DNA of 62,369 bases from Streptomyces sp. A1277. Its GTDB lineage: Bacteria > Actinomycetota > Actinomycetes > Streptomycetales > Streptomycetaceae. The notes under the pieces are model-generated. The model was not told the DNA's origin. It worked only from the letters and a program-made list of their open reading frames with translations, and did no database searches. Numbering within the stretch: the first letter of the stretch is position 1; every line of letters begins with the position of its first letter. The position numbers were made by a program, and so were the translations under genes. Shown piece by piece: positions 17,286 through 25,037 of this stretch. The DNA lies in assembly GCF_004795015.1 (NCBI RefSeq), contig NZ_SSBI01000049.1, positions 1 to 62,369 of the forward strand. The letters are read 5' to 3'.

Positions 17286-18227
17286 ATGTCACTTCCCCTG
17301 GACGGACTGACCGCGATCGTCACCGGCGCCGGGCGCGGCCTCGGACGCGCCGAGGCGCTGGAACTCGCGCGGCTCGGCGCAGCCGTCGTCGTCAACGACT
17401 ACGGGCAGCCGGGCCGCGACGGCTCGGGCGAGGCGTCGGCCGCCCCGGCCGAGGAGGTCGCCGATGAGATCCGGGCGTCCGGCGGCCGGGCCGTCGCCCA
17501 CCTCGGCGATGTCTCCGACCACGAGCAGGCCCGCGCCCTGGTGGAGCTGGCCGTCCGGACGTACGGGCGGCTCGACGTCCTCGTCAACAACGCCGGCATC
17601 CTGCGCGACCGGATGATCTTCTCGATGACCGAGGACGAGTGGGACTCGGTGATCCGGGTCCACCTCAAGGGCCACTACAACACCACGCACTTCGCCGCCG
17701 CGCACTGGCGCGCCCGCTCCAAAGCGGTGGGCGGCCCGGTCTACGGCCGGATCGTCAACACCTCGTCCGAGGCGTTCCTCGCCGGGTCGGCGGGCCAGCC
17801 CAACTACGCGGCGGCCAAGGGCGGCATCGTCGGCCTGACCACCTCCACCGCCCTCGCCCTGGCCAAGTACGGCGTCACCGCGAACGCGATCTGCCCGCGC
17901 GCCCGGACCCGGATGACCGAGGACGTCTTCGCGGGCTTCGCAGAGCCGGAGGACGGCCGGCTCGACGCCCTGGCGCCCGAGCACGTCTCGCCGCTCGTCG
18001 GCTACCTGGCCTCACCGGCGGCCGCCCGCGTCAACGGCCAGCTGCTCGTCGTGCACGGCGGGATGGTCGCGGTCGTGGAACGCCCCCGGGTGGCCGCGAA
18101 GTTCGACGCGACGAAGGAGGCGTTCTCCTTCGAGGAGCTGGACGAGCTGCTGACCCCGTACTACGCGGACCGCCCGCCGAACGAGACCTTCGCGGCGGCC
18201 GAGGTGCTGGGCCTGAAACGCGACTGA
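17286..18227 (+). CDS. SDR (3R)-hydroxyacyl-CoA dehydrogenase, Hsd4A / MFE-2 type
   Basis: A 313-residue SDR. The cofactor loop is TGAGRGLGRA, with NNAG at the usual place, and catalytic Ser, Tyr and Lys occur in NTSSEAF...NYAAAKGG. The insertion after VVVNDYG that runs to the next helix (GQPGRDGSGEASAAPAEEV), and a C-terminal tail ending TFAAAEVLGLKRD, are hallmarks of the MFE-2/17-beta-HSD4 lineage rather than FabG. It would oxidise the product of the adjacent MaoC hydratase. Together, hydratase and dehydrogenase amount to a split MFE-2. RBS GAGAGGAA precedes the ATG. Confidence 0.88.
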   Translation: MSLPLDGLTAIVTGAGRGLGRAEALELARLGAAVVVNDYGQPGRDGSGEASAAPAEEVADEIRASGGRAVAHLGDVSDHEQARALVELAVRTYGRLDVLVNNAGILRDRMIFSMTEDEWDSVIRVHLKGHYNTTHFAAAHWRARSKAVGGPVYGRIVNTSSEAFLAGSAGQPNYAAAKGGIVGLTTSTALALAKYGVTANAICPRARTRMTEDVFAGFAEPEDGRLDALAPEHVSPLVGYLASPAAARVNGQLLVVHGGMVAVVERPRVAAKFDATKEAFSFEELDELLTPYYADRPPNETFAAAEVLGLKRD

Positions 18228-18252
18228 CCCCGCCCGGTGCGAACAGAGGAGC

Positions 18253-18290
18253 GCCCCCGCAACCGGAACCGCGTGGCCGACTGCGGGGGC
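18253..18290. terminator. Stem-loop terminator after the MaoC-ADH-SDR operon
   Basis: GCCCCCGCA (18253-18261) pairs with TGCGGGGGC (18282-18290), 26 bases after the SDR stop. A pyrimidine-rich stretch (ACCCCTTTCCCC) follows. It probably also serves the convergent short gene at 18327-18500. Confidence 0.75.
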
Positions 18291-18326
18291 ACCCCTTTCC
18301 CCTCCGTTGTTCTCCCGGCGGGCGGG

Positions 18327-18500
18327 TCAGGCCGCCGCGCTGCCTTCCTCCGCGGGACGGCGGTGACGGCCGGCCGGCCGGGCCGCCGAGTCGTCCATCG
18401 CCACACCCCCTCGGTGCTTTCCGGAGCCGCCGGCTTCGGCCCGTTGCGCGTCCGCCCCCGGCGGGCGCGTCTGGGTCGTGTCGGTGCGGGCTTCAGACAT
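18327..18500 (-). CDS. Small basic/acidic conserved-type protein of unknown function (57 aa)
   Basis: A 57-residue hydrophilic reading frame with two similar basic patches, GKHRGG in the middle and GRHRRP near the end, separated by an acidic-neutral spacer (MDDSAARPA). There is no signal peptide or membrane segment. I recall small Streptomyces proteins with this KHRG/RHRR pattern but no function. It is read toward the operon terminator and away from 18622. No good ribosome site precedes the ATG, so expression is uncertain. Confidence 0.45.
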   Translation of the reverse strand: MSEARTDTTQTRPPGADAQRAEAGGSGKHRGGVAMDDSAARPAGRHRRPAEEGSAAA

Positions 18501-18621
18501 GTGGGAAGTCACCCCGTTGTGATCGCTTACGTGTGTGTCAACCGGAGCGCCACGCCACCGCCATCCGGGAAAGGCCACGGTCGGTGACCGAGACGCACGG
18601 TTGCGTGAGCCCGGCCCAAGC

Positions 18622-19962
18622 TTAGTCAGGAGCCGTACGCCCCATGAGAGGCGCCTGCCCCAACGGAACCGGCGTACACACAGGAGGAGGCGCCAGAGCC
18701 GCGGAAGGTTGCGTACCGCTTTCGCCGCAGCCGGGACCGCCCGCCGGCTCCACCTCCTCCGGCATCTCCAGCAGCGCCACCGCGCAGGCCGTATCCCCGT
18801 CCGCGTAGGGCAGCTTGAGCACGCCGTCACGGGACCAGACCCCGCGGCCCGCCAGCCAGCCGCCGGGCGCGGCGAGCTGGTGCAGCCTGCGGCCCGCCGG
18901 ACGCCACACCCCGACCCAGCCGCCCGCAGCGCCGTCGATGCGCAGGGCCACCGCGCAGCTCTCCGGCATCAGCATCTGACCCGGCTGCACGGCGAACGGC
19001 TCCACCGCGCAGTCCGGCAGGCGCAGGCACTCCGGAAAGCGCACCGGCAGGCAGCTGCCGAGTACGCCCCAGCCGAGCCTGTCGTGTCCGGGCGCGTCCG
19101 AGCGGATCAGCAGCAGCCCGCTGTCGGGATCGGCGAGCAGCAGCCGGTCGTTGCTGCCGGGCGCGATCTGGAGCAGCGGCGTCATCTCCGCGCCCCGCCC
19201 CAGGTCCACCGCGACCGCCTTCACCGGGCCGCCGCCGGCCGGTTCCCGGTCCAGGGCCAGCAGCCGGCCGGCCCGGTCCAGCCAGACCCCGCCGGAGCAG
19301 CGGCCCGGCAGATCCGCGACCTGCTCGGGCCCGGACACCCCGCCGGCCACCCGCCACAGAGCGGTGGAGTACGCACCGACCGACATGGCGTACGCGCTGA
19401 CGCCGTCCGGCGAGGGCGGCAGCAGCGTCAGCTCGTCGCACTCGACGGCCCCCAGCATCAGCTCACCGGTGCCGGGCCCGGTCGGGTAGAGCAGCGAGAA
19501 GGTGTGCCGCTGCGCGACCCGCCGCCGGATCAGCACCCGCCCGTCGGCGAGCGGCAGCACCTGCGACTCGGCGTCCTCCGGCTGGTTCGTGGGCAACGGC
19601 ACGGCGTACGGCTCGGGCCCGTCGAGCGTCCAGCGCTCGGCGAACCAGGCGGTGTCGGCGCTCGCGCCCGCTTCCACGGACTCGGGTGCGGCCGTCAGCC
19701 GGGCGCCGTACGCACCGTCGGCGGTGAGCGTGAAGGCGGGCAGGACCGTTTCGGCAGGGGCGGCCCGCATGCGGCCGGCCTCCGCACGGCCGGCCCCCTC
19801 CGCGCCGCCCGCCCCGCCGGCCGCTCCGGGATCGCTCGACTCCGGCTCCGGCTCGGGCTCCGGTTCCGCCGGCCCGCCGCTCCCGGTCGCCTCGGCGGAG
19901 CCGCCCCCCTCGGCGGGCCCCTCCGCGAGTGCGGTCCCGTCCTCGATGGCACAGGCAGTCAT
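18622..19962 (-). CDS. Hypothetical protein, probable beta-propeller-like
   Basis: A 446-residue protein of unknown function. Residues 1-60 are low-complexity, with an EPEPEPEPES run and Gly/Ala-rich stretches. From about residue 75 the sequence repeats short strand motifs such as DGRVLI, AGRLLALD, DRLLLADPDSGLLLI and DGVLKL, suggesting a WD40/YVTN-like propeller. There are no signal peptide or membrane segments. I chose the ATG at 19962 because GGAGGTGA precedes it at correct spacing. It diverges from the Nif3 gene. It appears to be a conserved streptomycete gene but I do not recognise a characterised relative. Confidence 0.7.
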   Translation of the reverse strand: MTACAIEDGTALAEGPAEGGGSAEATGSGGPAEPEPEPEPESSDPGAAGGAGGAEGAGRAEAGRMRAAPAETVLPAFTLTADGAYGARLTAAPESVEAGASADTAWFAERWTLDGPEPYAVPLPTNQPEDAESQVLPLADGRVLIRRRVAQRHTFSLLYPTGPGTGELMLGAVECDELTLLPPSPDGVSAYAMSVGAYSTALWRVAGGVSGPEQVADLPGRCSGGVWLDRAGRLLALDREPAGGGPVKAVAVDLGRGAEMTPLLQIAPGSNDRLLLADPDSGLLLIRSDAPGHDRLGWGVLGSCLPVRFPECLRLPDCAVEPFAVQPGQMLMPESCAVALRIDGAAGGWVGVWRPAGRRLHQLAAPGGWLAGRGVWSRDGVLKLPYADGDTACAVALLEMPEEVEPAGGPGCGESGTQPSAALAPPPVCTPVPLGQAPLMGRTAPD

Positions 19963-20172
19963 CGACTCATCACCTCCGGCAACCGAAGCTAGTTTTCGCA
20001 CTTCCAGCCGAACAACACGAGACCCCCCACTTCACACATAAGGGTGGTGATGGCCGGATTCCGCTGTGGGGTCGCGGGCGGGTGTGCTTCGCGAGGGGCC
20101 GCTCCCGGGCCGCGGGCGGGCGGTCCGTTCCCGGGGCCCCCGGGGACGCGGCGGGCAGGTAGCCTTTCCTCC

Positions 20173-21009
20173 GTGCCCCGTCTGTCTGATGTCATCTCCG
20201 AGCTCGACGCCCTCTGGCCGCCCGAGCGGGCCGAAGGATGGGACGCGGTCGGCACCGTCTGCGGTGATCCGGACGCCGAGGTCCACCGGGTGCTCTTCGC
20301 CGTCGACCCCGTCCAGGAGATCGCCGACGAGGCGATCGAGCTGGGCGCGCACCTGATCGTGACGCACCACCCGCTCTACCTGCGCGGTACGACGACGGTC
20401 GCGGCGGACACGTTCAAGGGCCGGGTCGTGCACACCCTCATCCAGCAGGGCGTCGCGCTGCACGTCGCCCACACCAACGCCGACACCGCCGACCCCGGTG
20501 TCTCCGACGCCCTGGCCGCCGCCCTCGACCTGCGCGTCGAGCGTCCCCTCGTACCGGACCCGGCCGACCCGGCGGGCCGCCGGGGGCTCGGCCGGATCTG
20601 CGTGCTGGACCACCCCGAGACCCTGGGCGCGTTCGCGGCCCGCGCCGCCGCCCGGCTGCCCGCCACCGCGCAGGGCATCCGCCTCGCCGGCGACCCGGAC
20701 GCGCCCGTGCGCACCGTCGCGGTGAGCGGCGGATCGGGCGACAGCCTCTTCGACGCGGTGCGCGCCGCCGGCGTGGACGCCTTCCTCACCGCCGACCTGC
20801 GCCACCACCCGGCCTCCGAGGCCACCCAGCACTCGCCGCTCGGCCTGGTCGACGCGGCACACTGGGCCACCGAGTGGCCCTGGTGCGAGCAGGCCGCCGC
20901 ACAGCTCGACGCGATTTCCGACCGCCTCGGATGGGACCTGCGGGTCCACGTCTCGAAGCAGGTCACCGACCCCTGGACCGCCCACCACTCTTCTGGAGCC
21001 CCCAACTGA
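20173..21009 (+). CDS. Nif3-like dinuclear metal-centre protein (YbgI/YqfO family)
   Basis: A 278-residue protein. The metal-binding motif LIVTHHPLYLRG (paired His), AHTNADTADPGV, and a C-terminal THHSS-like ending with DAAHWATEWPW fit the Nif3 family of toroidal hexamers. Some members are linked to GTP cyclohydrolase-like or folding roles, but the physiological reaction is unsettled. The GTG at 20173 is favoured because the frame upstream is low-complexity Gly/Arg/Pro. It leads the operon Nif3 - zinc ribbon - RNase H/phosphatase, whose genes overlap by one to four bases. Confidence 0.9.
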   Translation: MPRLSDVISELDALWPPERAEGWDAVGTVCGDPDAEVHRVLFAVDPVQEIADEAIELGAHLIVTHHPLYLRGTTTVAADTFKGRVVHTLIQQGVALHVAHTNADTADPGVSDALAAALDLRVERPLVPDPADPAGRRGLGRICVLDHPETLGAFAARAAARLPATAQGIRLAGDPDAPVRTVAVSGGSGDSLFDAVRAAGVDAFLTADLRHHPASEATQHSPLGLVDAAHWATEWPWCEQAAAQLDAISDRLGWDLRVHVSKQVTDPWTAHHSSGAPN

Positions 21010-21749
21010 ACGCCGCGCCCGCCGACCAGATCCGACTTCTCGACGTCCAGGCGCTCGACCAGCGCCTCTCCCAGCTCGCGCACCGGCGCAAGTCCCTGCC
21101 CGAGCACGCCGAGATCGAGTCGCTCACGGCCGACCTCTCCCAGCTCCGCGACCTGCTCGTCGCCTCGACGACCGAGGAGAGCGACACCGCCCGCGAGCAG
21201 ACCAAGGCGGAGCAGGACGTCGACCAGGTGCGCCAGCGCGCCGCCCGCGACCAGCAGCGCCTGGACTCCGGCGCGGTCACCTCGCCGAAGGACCTGGAGA
21301 GCCTCCAGCGCGAGATCACCTCGCTCGCCAAGCGCCAGGGCGACCTGGAGGACGTCGTCCTGGAGGTCATGGAGCGCCGCGAGTCCGCGCAGGAGCGGGT
21401 CACCGAGCTGACCGACCGCGTCGCCGCCGTGCAGGCCAAGGCGGACGACGCCACCGCCCGCCGGGACGCCGCGACCCAGGAACTCGACGCGGAGGCCGCC
21501 ACGGTCACCAAGGAGCGCGAGGTCGTCGCCGGTTCGGTCCCCGCCGACCTGCTGAAGCTGTACGACAAGCTCCGCGCCCAGCAGGGCGGGGTGGGCGCCG
21601 CCCGCCTCTACCAGCGCCGCTGCGAGGGCTGCCGCCTGGAGCTCAACATCACCGAGATCAACGACGTGAAGGCCGCGTCCCCCGACACGGTGCTGCGCTG
21701 CGAGAACTGCCGCCGCATCCTGGTCCGCACCGCGGACTCGGGCCTGTAG
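21006..21749 (+). CDS. C4-type zinc-ribbon, coiled-coil protein (CTG start)
   Basis: A 247-residue protein. Residues 10-180 are heptad-rich coiled coil, full of Glu, Gln, Arg and Leu. The last 50 residues form a zinc ribbon with CEGC and CENC pairs. The family resembles CT398/DUF164 proteins. The only start that keeps the conserved N-terminus (NAAPADQIRLLDVQALDQRL) is a CTG at 21006, overlapping the Nif3 stop as CTGA, with GGAG eight bases upstream. Other ATG/GTG codons in this frame lie inside the Nif3 gene. Its role is unknown; conserved linkage to RNase H hints at nucleic-acid handling. Confidence 0.88.
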   Translation: MNAAPADQIRLLDVQALDQRLSQLAHRRKSLPEHAEIESLTADLSQLRDLLVASTTEESDTAREQTKAEQDVDQVRQRAARDQQRLDSGAVTSPKDLESLQREITSLAKRQGDLEDVVLEVMERRESAQERVTELTDRVAAVQAKADDATARRDAATQELDAEAATVTKEREVVAGSVPADLLKLYDKLRAQQGGVGAARLYQRRCEGCRLELNITEINDVKAASPDTVLRCENCRRILVRTADSGL

Positions 21750-23104
21750 TGAACCGGCCGCGCCAGTTCGTCGTCGAGGCCGACGGCGGCTCCCGGGGCA
21801 ACCCGGGACCCGCCGGCTACGGCGCGGTCGTCATCGACCCGGAGACCGGCGAGACGCTGGCCGAGGCCGCCGAGTACATCGGGGTCGCGACGAACAACGT
21901 CGCCGAGTACAAGGGCCTCATCGCCGGCCTCCGCGCCGTGAAGGCGCTGCTGCCGGACGGTCCGGGGGACGCCGGGGCCCGGGTCCACGTCCGGATGGAC
22001 TCCAAGCTGGTCGTGGAGCAGATGTCGGGCCGCTGGAAGATCAAGCACCCGGGCATGAAGCCGCTCGCGGCCGAGGCGGCGAGCGTCCTGCCGGGCCTCG
22101 CCCTCAGCTACGAGTGGATTCCGCGCGAGCAGAACAAGCACGCCGACCGCCTGGCCAACGAGGCGATGGACGCGGGCCGGCGCGGCGCGCAGTGGGACCC
22201 GTCGGCGTCCACGGCCGCCCTCGACGCCCCCCGTTCCTCGGTGGCCGCGGCCCTGCCCCCGGTCGAGGGCCCGCCCGGCGACGCGACGGCCGGCGCGGCG
22301 AGGGCCCGAGCGGCGCTGAACCGCCCGGGCACCGCGTCCCGGGGCCCGGCGGGGACGGACGCATCGAGCGACACGACGCAGGACCCGTCCGCGACGGTCC
22401 CGGCCGCCGCCGTGTCGTCGGGCCCGACGCCCTCCGACCCCGTCACCCCGCAGGTGGGCTGGGGCGCGGCCCCCGACCTGGGCGCGCCCGCCACGCTCGT
22501 ACTGCTGCGGCACGGCGAGACCGCCCTCACCCCGCAGAAGCGGTTCTCCGGCAGCGGCGGTACCGACCCCGAGCTCTCCGCCGCCGGCCGCGAACAGGCC
22601 GGACGGGCGGCCGAGGCGTTCGCCGCCCGGGGCACCGTGCAGGAGATCGTCAGCTCACCGCTGCGCCGCTGCCGCGAGACGGCCGGCGCGGTAGCGGCCC
22701 GGCTCGGCCTGGAGGTCCGGGTCGAGGACGGGCTGCGCGAGACGGACTTCGGCGCCTGGGAAGGGCTCACGTTCGGCGAGGTCAAGGAGCGGTACGGCAC
22801 CGACCTGGAAGCCTGGCTCGACTCCCCGGACGCGGCGCCCACCGGCGGCGGCGAGAGCTTCACCCAGGTCGCCCGCCGCGTGGCGGACGCCCGCGACCGC
22901 CTCGTCACGCGGTACGCCGGCCGCACGGTCCTCGTCGTCACGCACGTCACACCCATCAAGACCCTGGTCCGCCTCGCCCTGGGCGCGCCCCCGGAGTCGC
23001 TGTTCCGGATGGAGCTGTCGGCGGCGTCGGTCTCGGCCGTGGCGTACTACGCGGACGGCAACGCCTCGCTGCGGCTGCTGAACGACACGTCCCACCTGCG
23101 GTAG
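21749..23104 (+). CDS. Bifunctional RNase HI / CobC-type acid phosphatase
   Basis: A 451-residue fusion. The N-terminal RNase HI domain (1-145) shows the four acidic residues in EADGGSRGNPGPA, NNVAEYKG, RMDSKLVVEQM and NKHADRLANEA. A Pro/Ala-rich linker (about 150-240) follows. The C-terminal histidine phosphatase domain (about 245-451) has LVLLRHGETALTP with the catalytic His, ETDFGAWEG, and VVTHVTPIKTL with the second His. The S. coelicolor counterpart SCO2299 was shown to have both activities. The GTG shares one base with the upstream stop (TAGTG). Substrates would be RNA-DNA hybrids and, for the second domain, small phosphate esters such as alpha-ribazole phosphate. Confidence 0.95.
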   Translation: MNRPRQFVVEADGGSRGNPGPAGYGAVVIDPETGETLAEAAEYIGVATNNVAEYKGLIAGLRAVKALLPDGPGDAGARVHVRMDSKLVVEQMSGRWKIKHPGMKPLAAEAASVLPGLALSYEWIPREQNKHADRLANEAMDAGRRGAQWDPSASTAALDAPRSSVAAALPPVEGPPGDATAGAARARAALNRPGTASRGPAGTDASSDTTQDPSATVPAAAVSSGPTPSDPVTPQVGWGAAPDLGAPATLVLLRHGETALTPQKRFSGSGGTDPELSAAGREQAGRAAEAFAARGTVQEIVSSPLRRCRETAGAVAARLGLEVRVEDGLRETDFGAWEGLTFGEVKERYGTDLEAWLDSPDAAPTGGGESFTQVARRVADARDRLVTRYAGRTVLVVTHVTPIKTLVRLALGAPPESLFRMELSAASVSAVAYYADGNASLRLLNDTSHLR

Positions 23105-23130
23105 CGCGTACGTACCTCCGGGCAGCACAA

Positions 23131-23164
23131 GGCCCCACCGGCCGGGGGGTGGGCCGGTGGGGCC
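23131..23164. terminator. Perfect 13-bp stem-loop terminator
   Basis: GGCCCCACCGGCC (23131-23143) and GGCCGGTGGGGCC (23152-23164) pair exactly with an 8-base loop, 26 bases past the RNase H-phosphatase stop. The opposing eda gene ends at 23305, so it can serve both directions. Confidence 0.85.
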
Positions 23165-23304
23165 GAGGCGGTTCCAGCGGGCTGGGGGATGGCCTGCCGG
23201 AACCCGGGTCACCCGGCATGCGGGTCACGTCCCCTACAAGGTTTCGTGCCCCGGATACCGGGGAGCATGCATGCCGATGTGCGACGGGTTCCGCGCCGTC
23301 GCGC

Positions 23305-23928
23305 TCAGGCCCCCAGAGCGGCGGCCTCGGCTGCCAGCCGCTCCACCCGCCCCCAGTCCCGGGCCGCCACCGCATCGCCCGGCACCATCCAACTGCCGCC
23401 CACGCAGCCCACGTTGGGCAGGGCCAGATACGAGGGCGCGGAGGCGAGCGAGATGCCGCCGGTCGGGCAGAACCGGGCCTGCGGGAGCGGGGCGGAGAGG
23501 GCCTTGAGGTAGGCCGTGCCGCCCGCCGCCTCGGCCGGGAAGAACTTCATCCCGGTGATCCCGCGCTCCAGCAGCGCGACCACCTCGGAGGTGGTCGAAA
23601 CGCCCGGCAGGAACGGCAGCCCGGAGCCCTTCATGGCGTCCAGCAACGAGTCCGTCCAGCCGGGACTGACCAGGAACCGGGCCCCCGCCGCCACGGTGTC
23701 GGAGACGTTGCCCGCCGAGATCACCGTGCCGGCCCCGACGACCGCGTCCGGCACCTCGGCCGCGATGGCCCGGATCGCGTCCAGGGCGGCGGCGGTGCGC
23801 AGGGTGACCTCGATCGCCGGAAGCCCGCCCGCGACCAGCGCACGGGCGAGCGGCACCGCGTCGGCCGCGTCCTCCAGGACGACGACGGGCACGACGGGGG
23901 CGAGGTCCAGCACGGAGGAGGAGGTCAT
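23305..23928 (-). CDS. eda: KHG/KDPG aldolase
   Basis: A 207-residue class I aldolase. The order PAIEVTLRT, VVGAGTVIS, FLVSPGWT, LPFLPGVSTTSEV, GMKFFPAE (Schiff-base Lys) and FCPTGGIS follows the family closely and the length is typical. It splits 2-keto-3-deoxy-6-phosphogluconate to pyruvate and glyceraldehyde 3-phosphate, or acts on KHG. The ATG at 23928 follows GGATGG at suitable distance. A palindromic element lies between this gene and yaaA upstream. No Edd gene is near, so it may serve uronic acid rather than Entner-Doudoroff metabolism. Confidence 0.92.
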   Translation of the reverse strand: MTSSSVLDLAPVVPVVVLEDAADAVPLARALVAGGLPAIEVTLRTAAALDAIRAIAAEVPDAVVGAGTVISAGNVSDTVAAGARFLVSPGWTDSLLDAMKGSGLPFLPGVSTTSEVVALLERGITGMKFFPAEAAGGTAYLKALSAPLPQARFCPTGGISLASAPSYLALPNVGCVGGSWMVPGDAVAARDWGRVERLAAEAAALGA

Positions 23929-23959
23929 GCGCCCATCCTGCCTCGCGCAAGGCGCGATA

Positions 23960-23987
23960 CGCAACGAGCGTTGCGCAGGATGCAACG
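23960..23987. promoter_or_regulatory. Palindrome CGCAACGAGCGTTGCG plus half-site ahead of eda
   Basis: CGCAACG and CGTTGCG (23960-23966, 23969-23975) form a perfect inverted repeat with a 2-base centre. A further half-site, TGCAACG, occurs at 23981-23987. The element fills most of the 64-base gap between yaaA and eda, about 30 bases upstream of the eda start, a good operator position. The binding protein is unknown. Confidence 0.5.
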
Positions 23988-23992
23988 CGCTC

Positions 23993-24793
23993 TCAGTGGA
24001 TCTCCGTGACGACCACATCGAGCTGCCACGGGCGCCCCGGCCGGGCGGGGGCCTCGCCCTCGACGACGTATCCGAGGTCCCGCAGGACGGTCACCAGCTC
24101 GGCGGGCCCGGACGGCCGGGCCCCCGCGACGAGGAGATCGCGCACCATCCGGCCCTTGGTGGCCTTGTTGAAGTGGCTGACCACGGACCGCCTCTCCACT
24201 CCGTCCACGACCCGCGCGTGCAGCACCCGCACGCTCGCCGTGCGCTCCGCGACCGCACCCTTGGGCCTCCAGGCCGCCGCGTACGCGGACGAGCGCAGGT
24301 CCAGCACCAGACCTCCACCCGCCGCCTCGGGCATCACCTCGGCCATCGGCGTACGCCAGAACGCCCCGAGCGCGCCAAGGCCCGGCAGCTTCACCCCCAT
24401 CGAGCAGCGGTACGGAGGAATCCGGTCGCCCACCCGTACCGCCCCCCACAGCCCGGAGAACACCAGCAACGACGTCCCGGCCCGGCGCCGGGCGGCAGGG
24501 TCGAGGGAGGCGAGGCCGAGCGCGTCGTACAGCACACCGGTGTACAGCTCCCCGGCCGGCCGCGTACCCGCCGTCCGCAGCCCGGCGTTCTTCGCGACCT
24601 CACCGCGCAGCCCCTCGCTCAGCCCGAGCACCTCCCGGGCCTTCTCCTCGTCGCCCGCACACAGCTCCACGAGCCCGTCCAGCACGGCGGCCCGCGCCTC
24701 GGCCAGCCCGGGCAACGAGAGCGACTCGGGCTTCAGGGGTGCCCCGCGCCCCGAGGCGGCCTTTCCTTCGGAGGGCGGCAACAGCACGAGCAC
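23993..24793 (-). CDS. yaaA: YaaA family peroxide-stress protein (DUF328)
   Basis: A 266-residue cytosolic protein. The diagnostic start MLVLLPPSEGK, then LYTGVLYDALG, FSGLWGAVRVGDRIPPYRCSM, and NKATKGRMVRDLL are all present. In E. coli YaaA limits free intracellular iron during peroxide stress; the fold binds DNA-like substrates. Here it is transcribed toward eda with 64 bases between, possibly from a shared transcript. The upstream 240 bases to the RNB gene hold no gene. Confidence 0.92.
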   Translation of the reverse strand: MLVLLPPSEGKAASGRGAPLKPESLSLPGLAEARAAVLDGLVELCAGDEEKAREVLGLSEGLRGEVAKNAGLRTAGTRPAGELYTGVLYDALGLASLDPAARRRAGTSLLVFSGLWGAVRVGDRIPPYRCSMGVKLPGLGALGAFWRTPMAEVMPEAAGGGLVLDLRSSAYAAAWRPKGAVAERTASVRVLHARVVDGVERRSVVSHFNKATKGRMVRDLLVAGARPSGPAELVTVLRDLGYVVEGEAPARPGRPWQLDVVVTEIH

Positions 24794-25025
24794 GGCGGTT
24801 CTCCTTCATACGTACGGATAAGGGGCGCCGACCACGGCGTACGGACCGTGCGGACGCCCCGGAGCCAGCGTACGGGGGCGGAGCACACGGGCCCTCGCCG
24901 GTCGGGACGGCCGGCGGCAGCCACGGACCGCGGTCCGGATGAGCCGTCGCGGCGGTCGCGGGAGCCGAGCCACCCGGGACACCGAAATGCCAGGACGCCG
25001 GGATGCCCCGCACTCCACCCCGCCC

Positions 25026-25031
25026 TACGCT
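25026..25031 (+). promoter_or_regulatory. -10 element for leaderless transcript of the RNB nuclease gene
   Basis: TACGCT ends six bases before the ATG at 25038, the spacing expected when transcription starts at the A of the start codon. No ribosome-binding site is present, supporting a leaderless message. Confidence 0.55.
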
Positions 25032-25037
25032 CGATCC

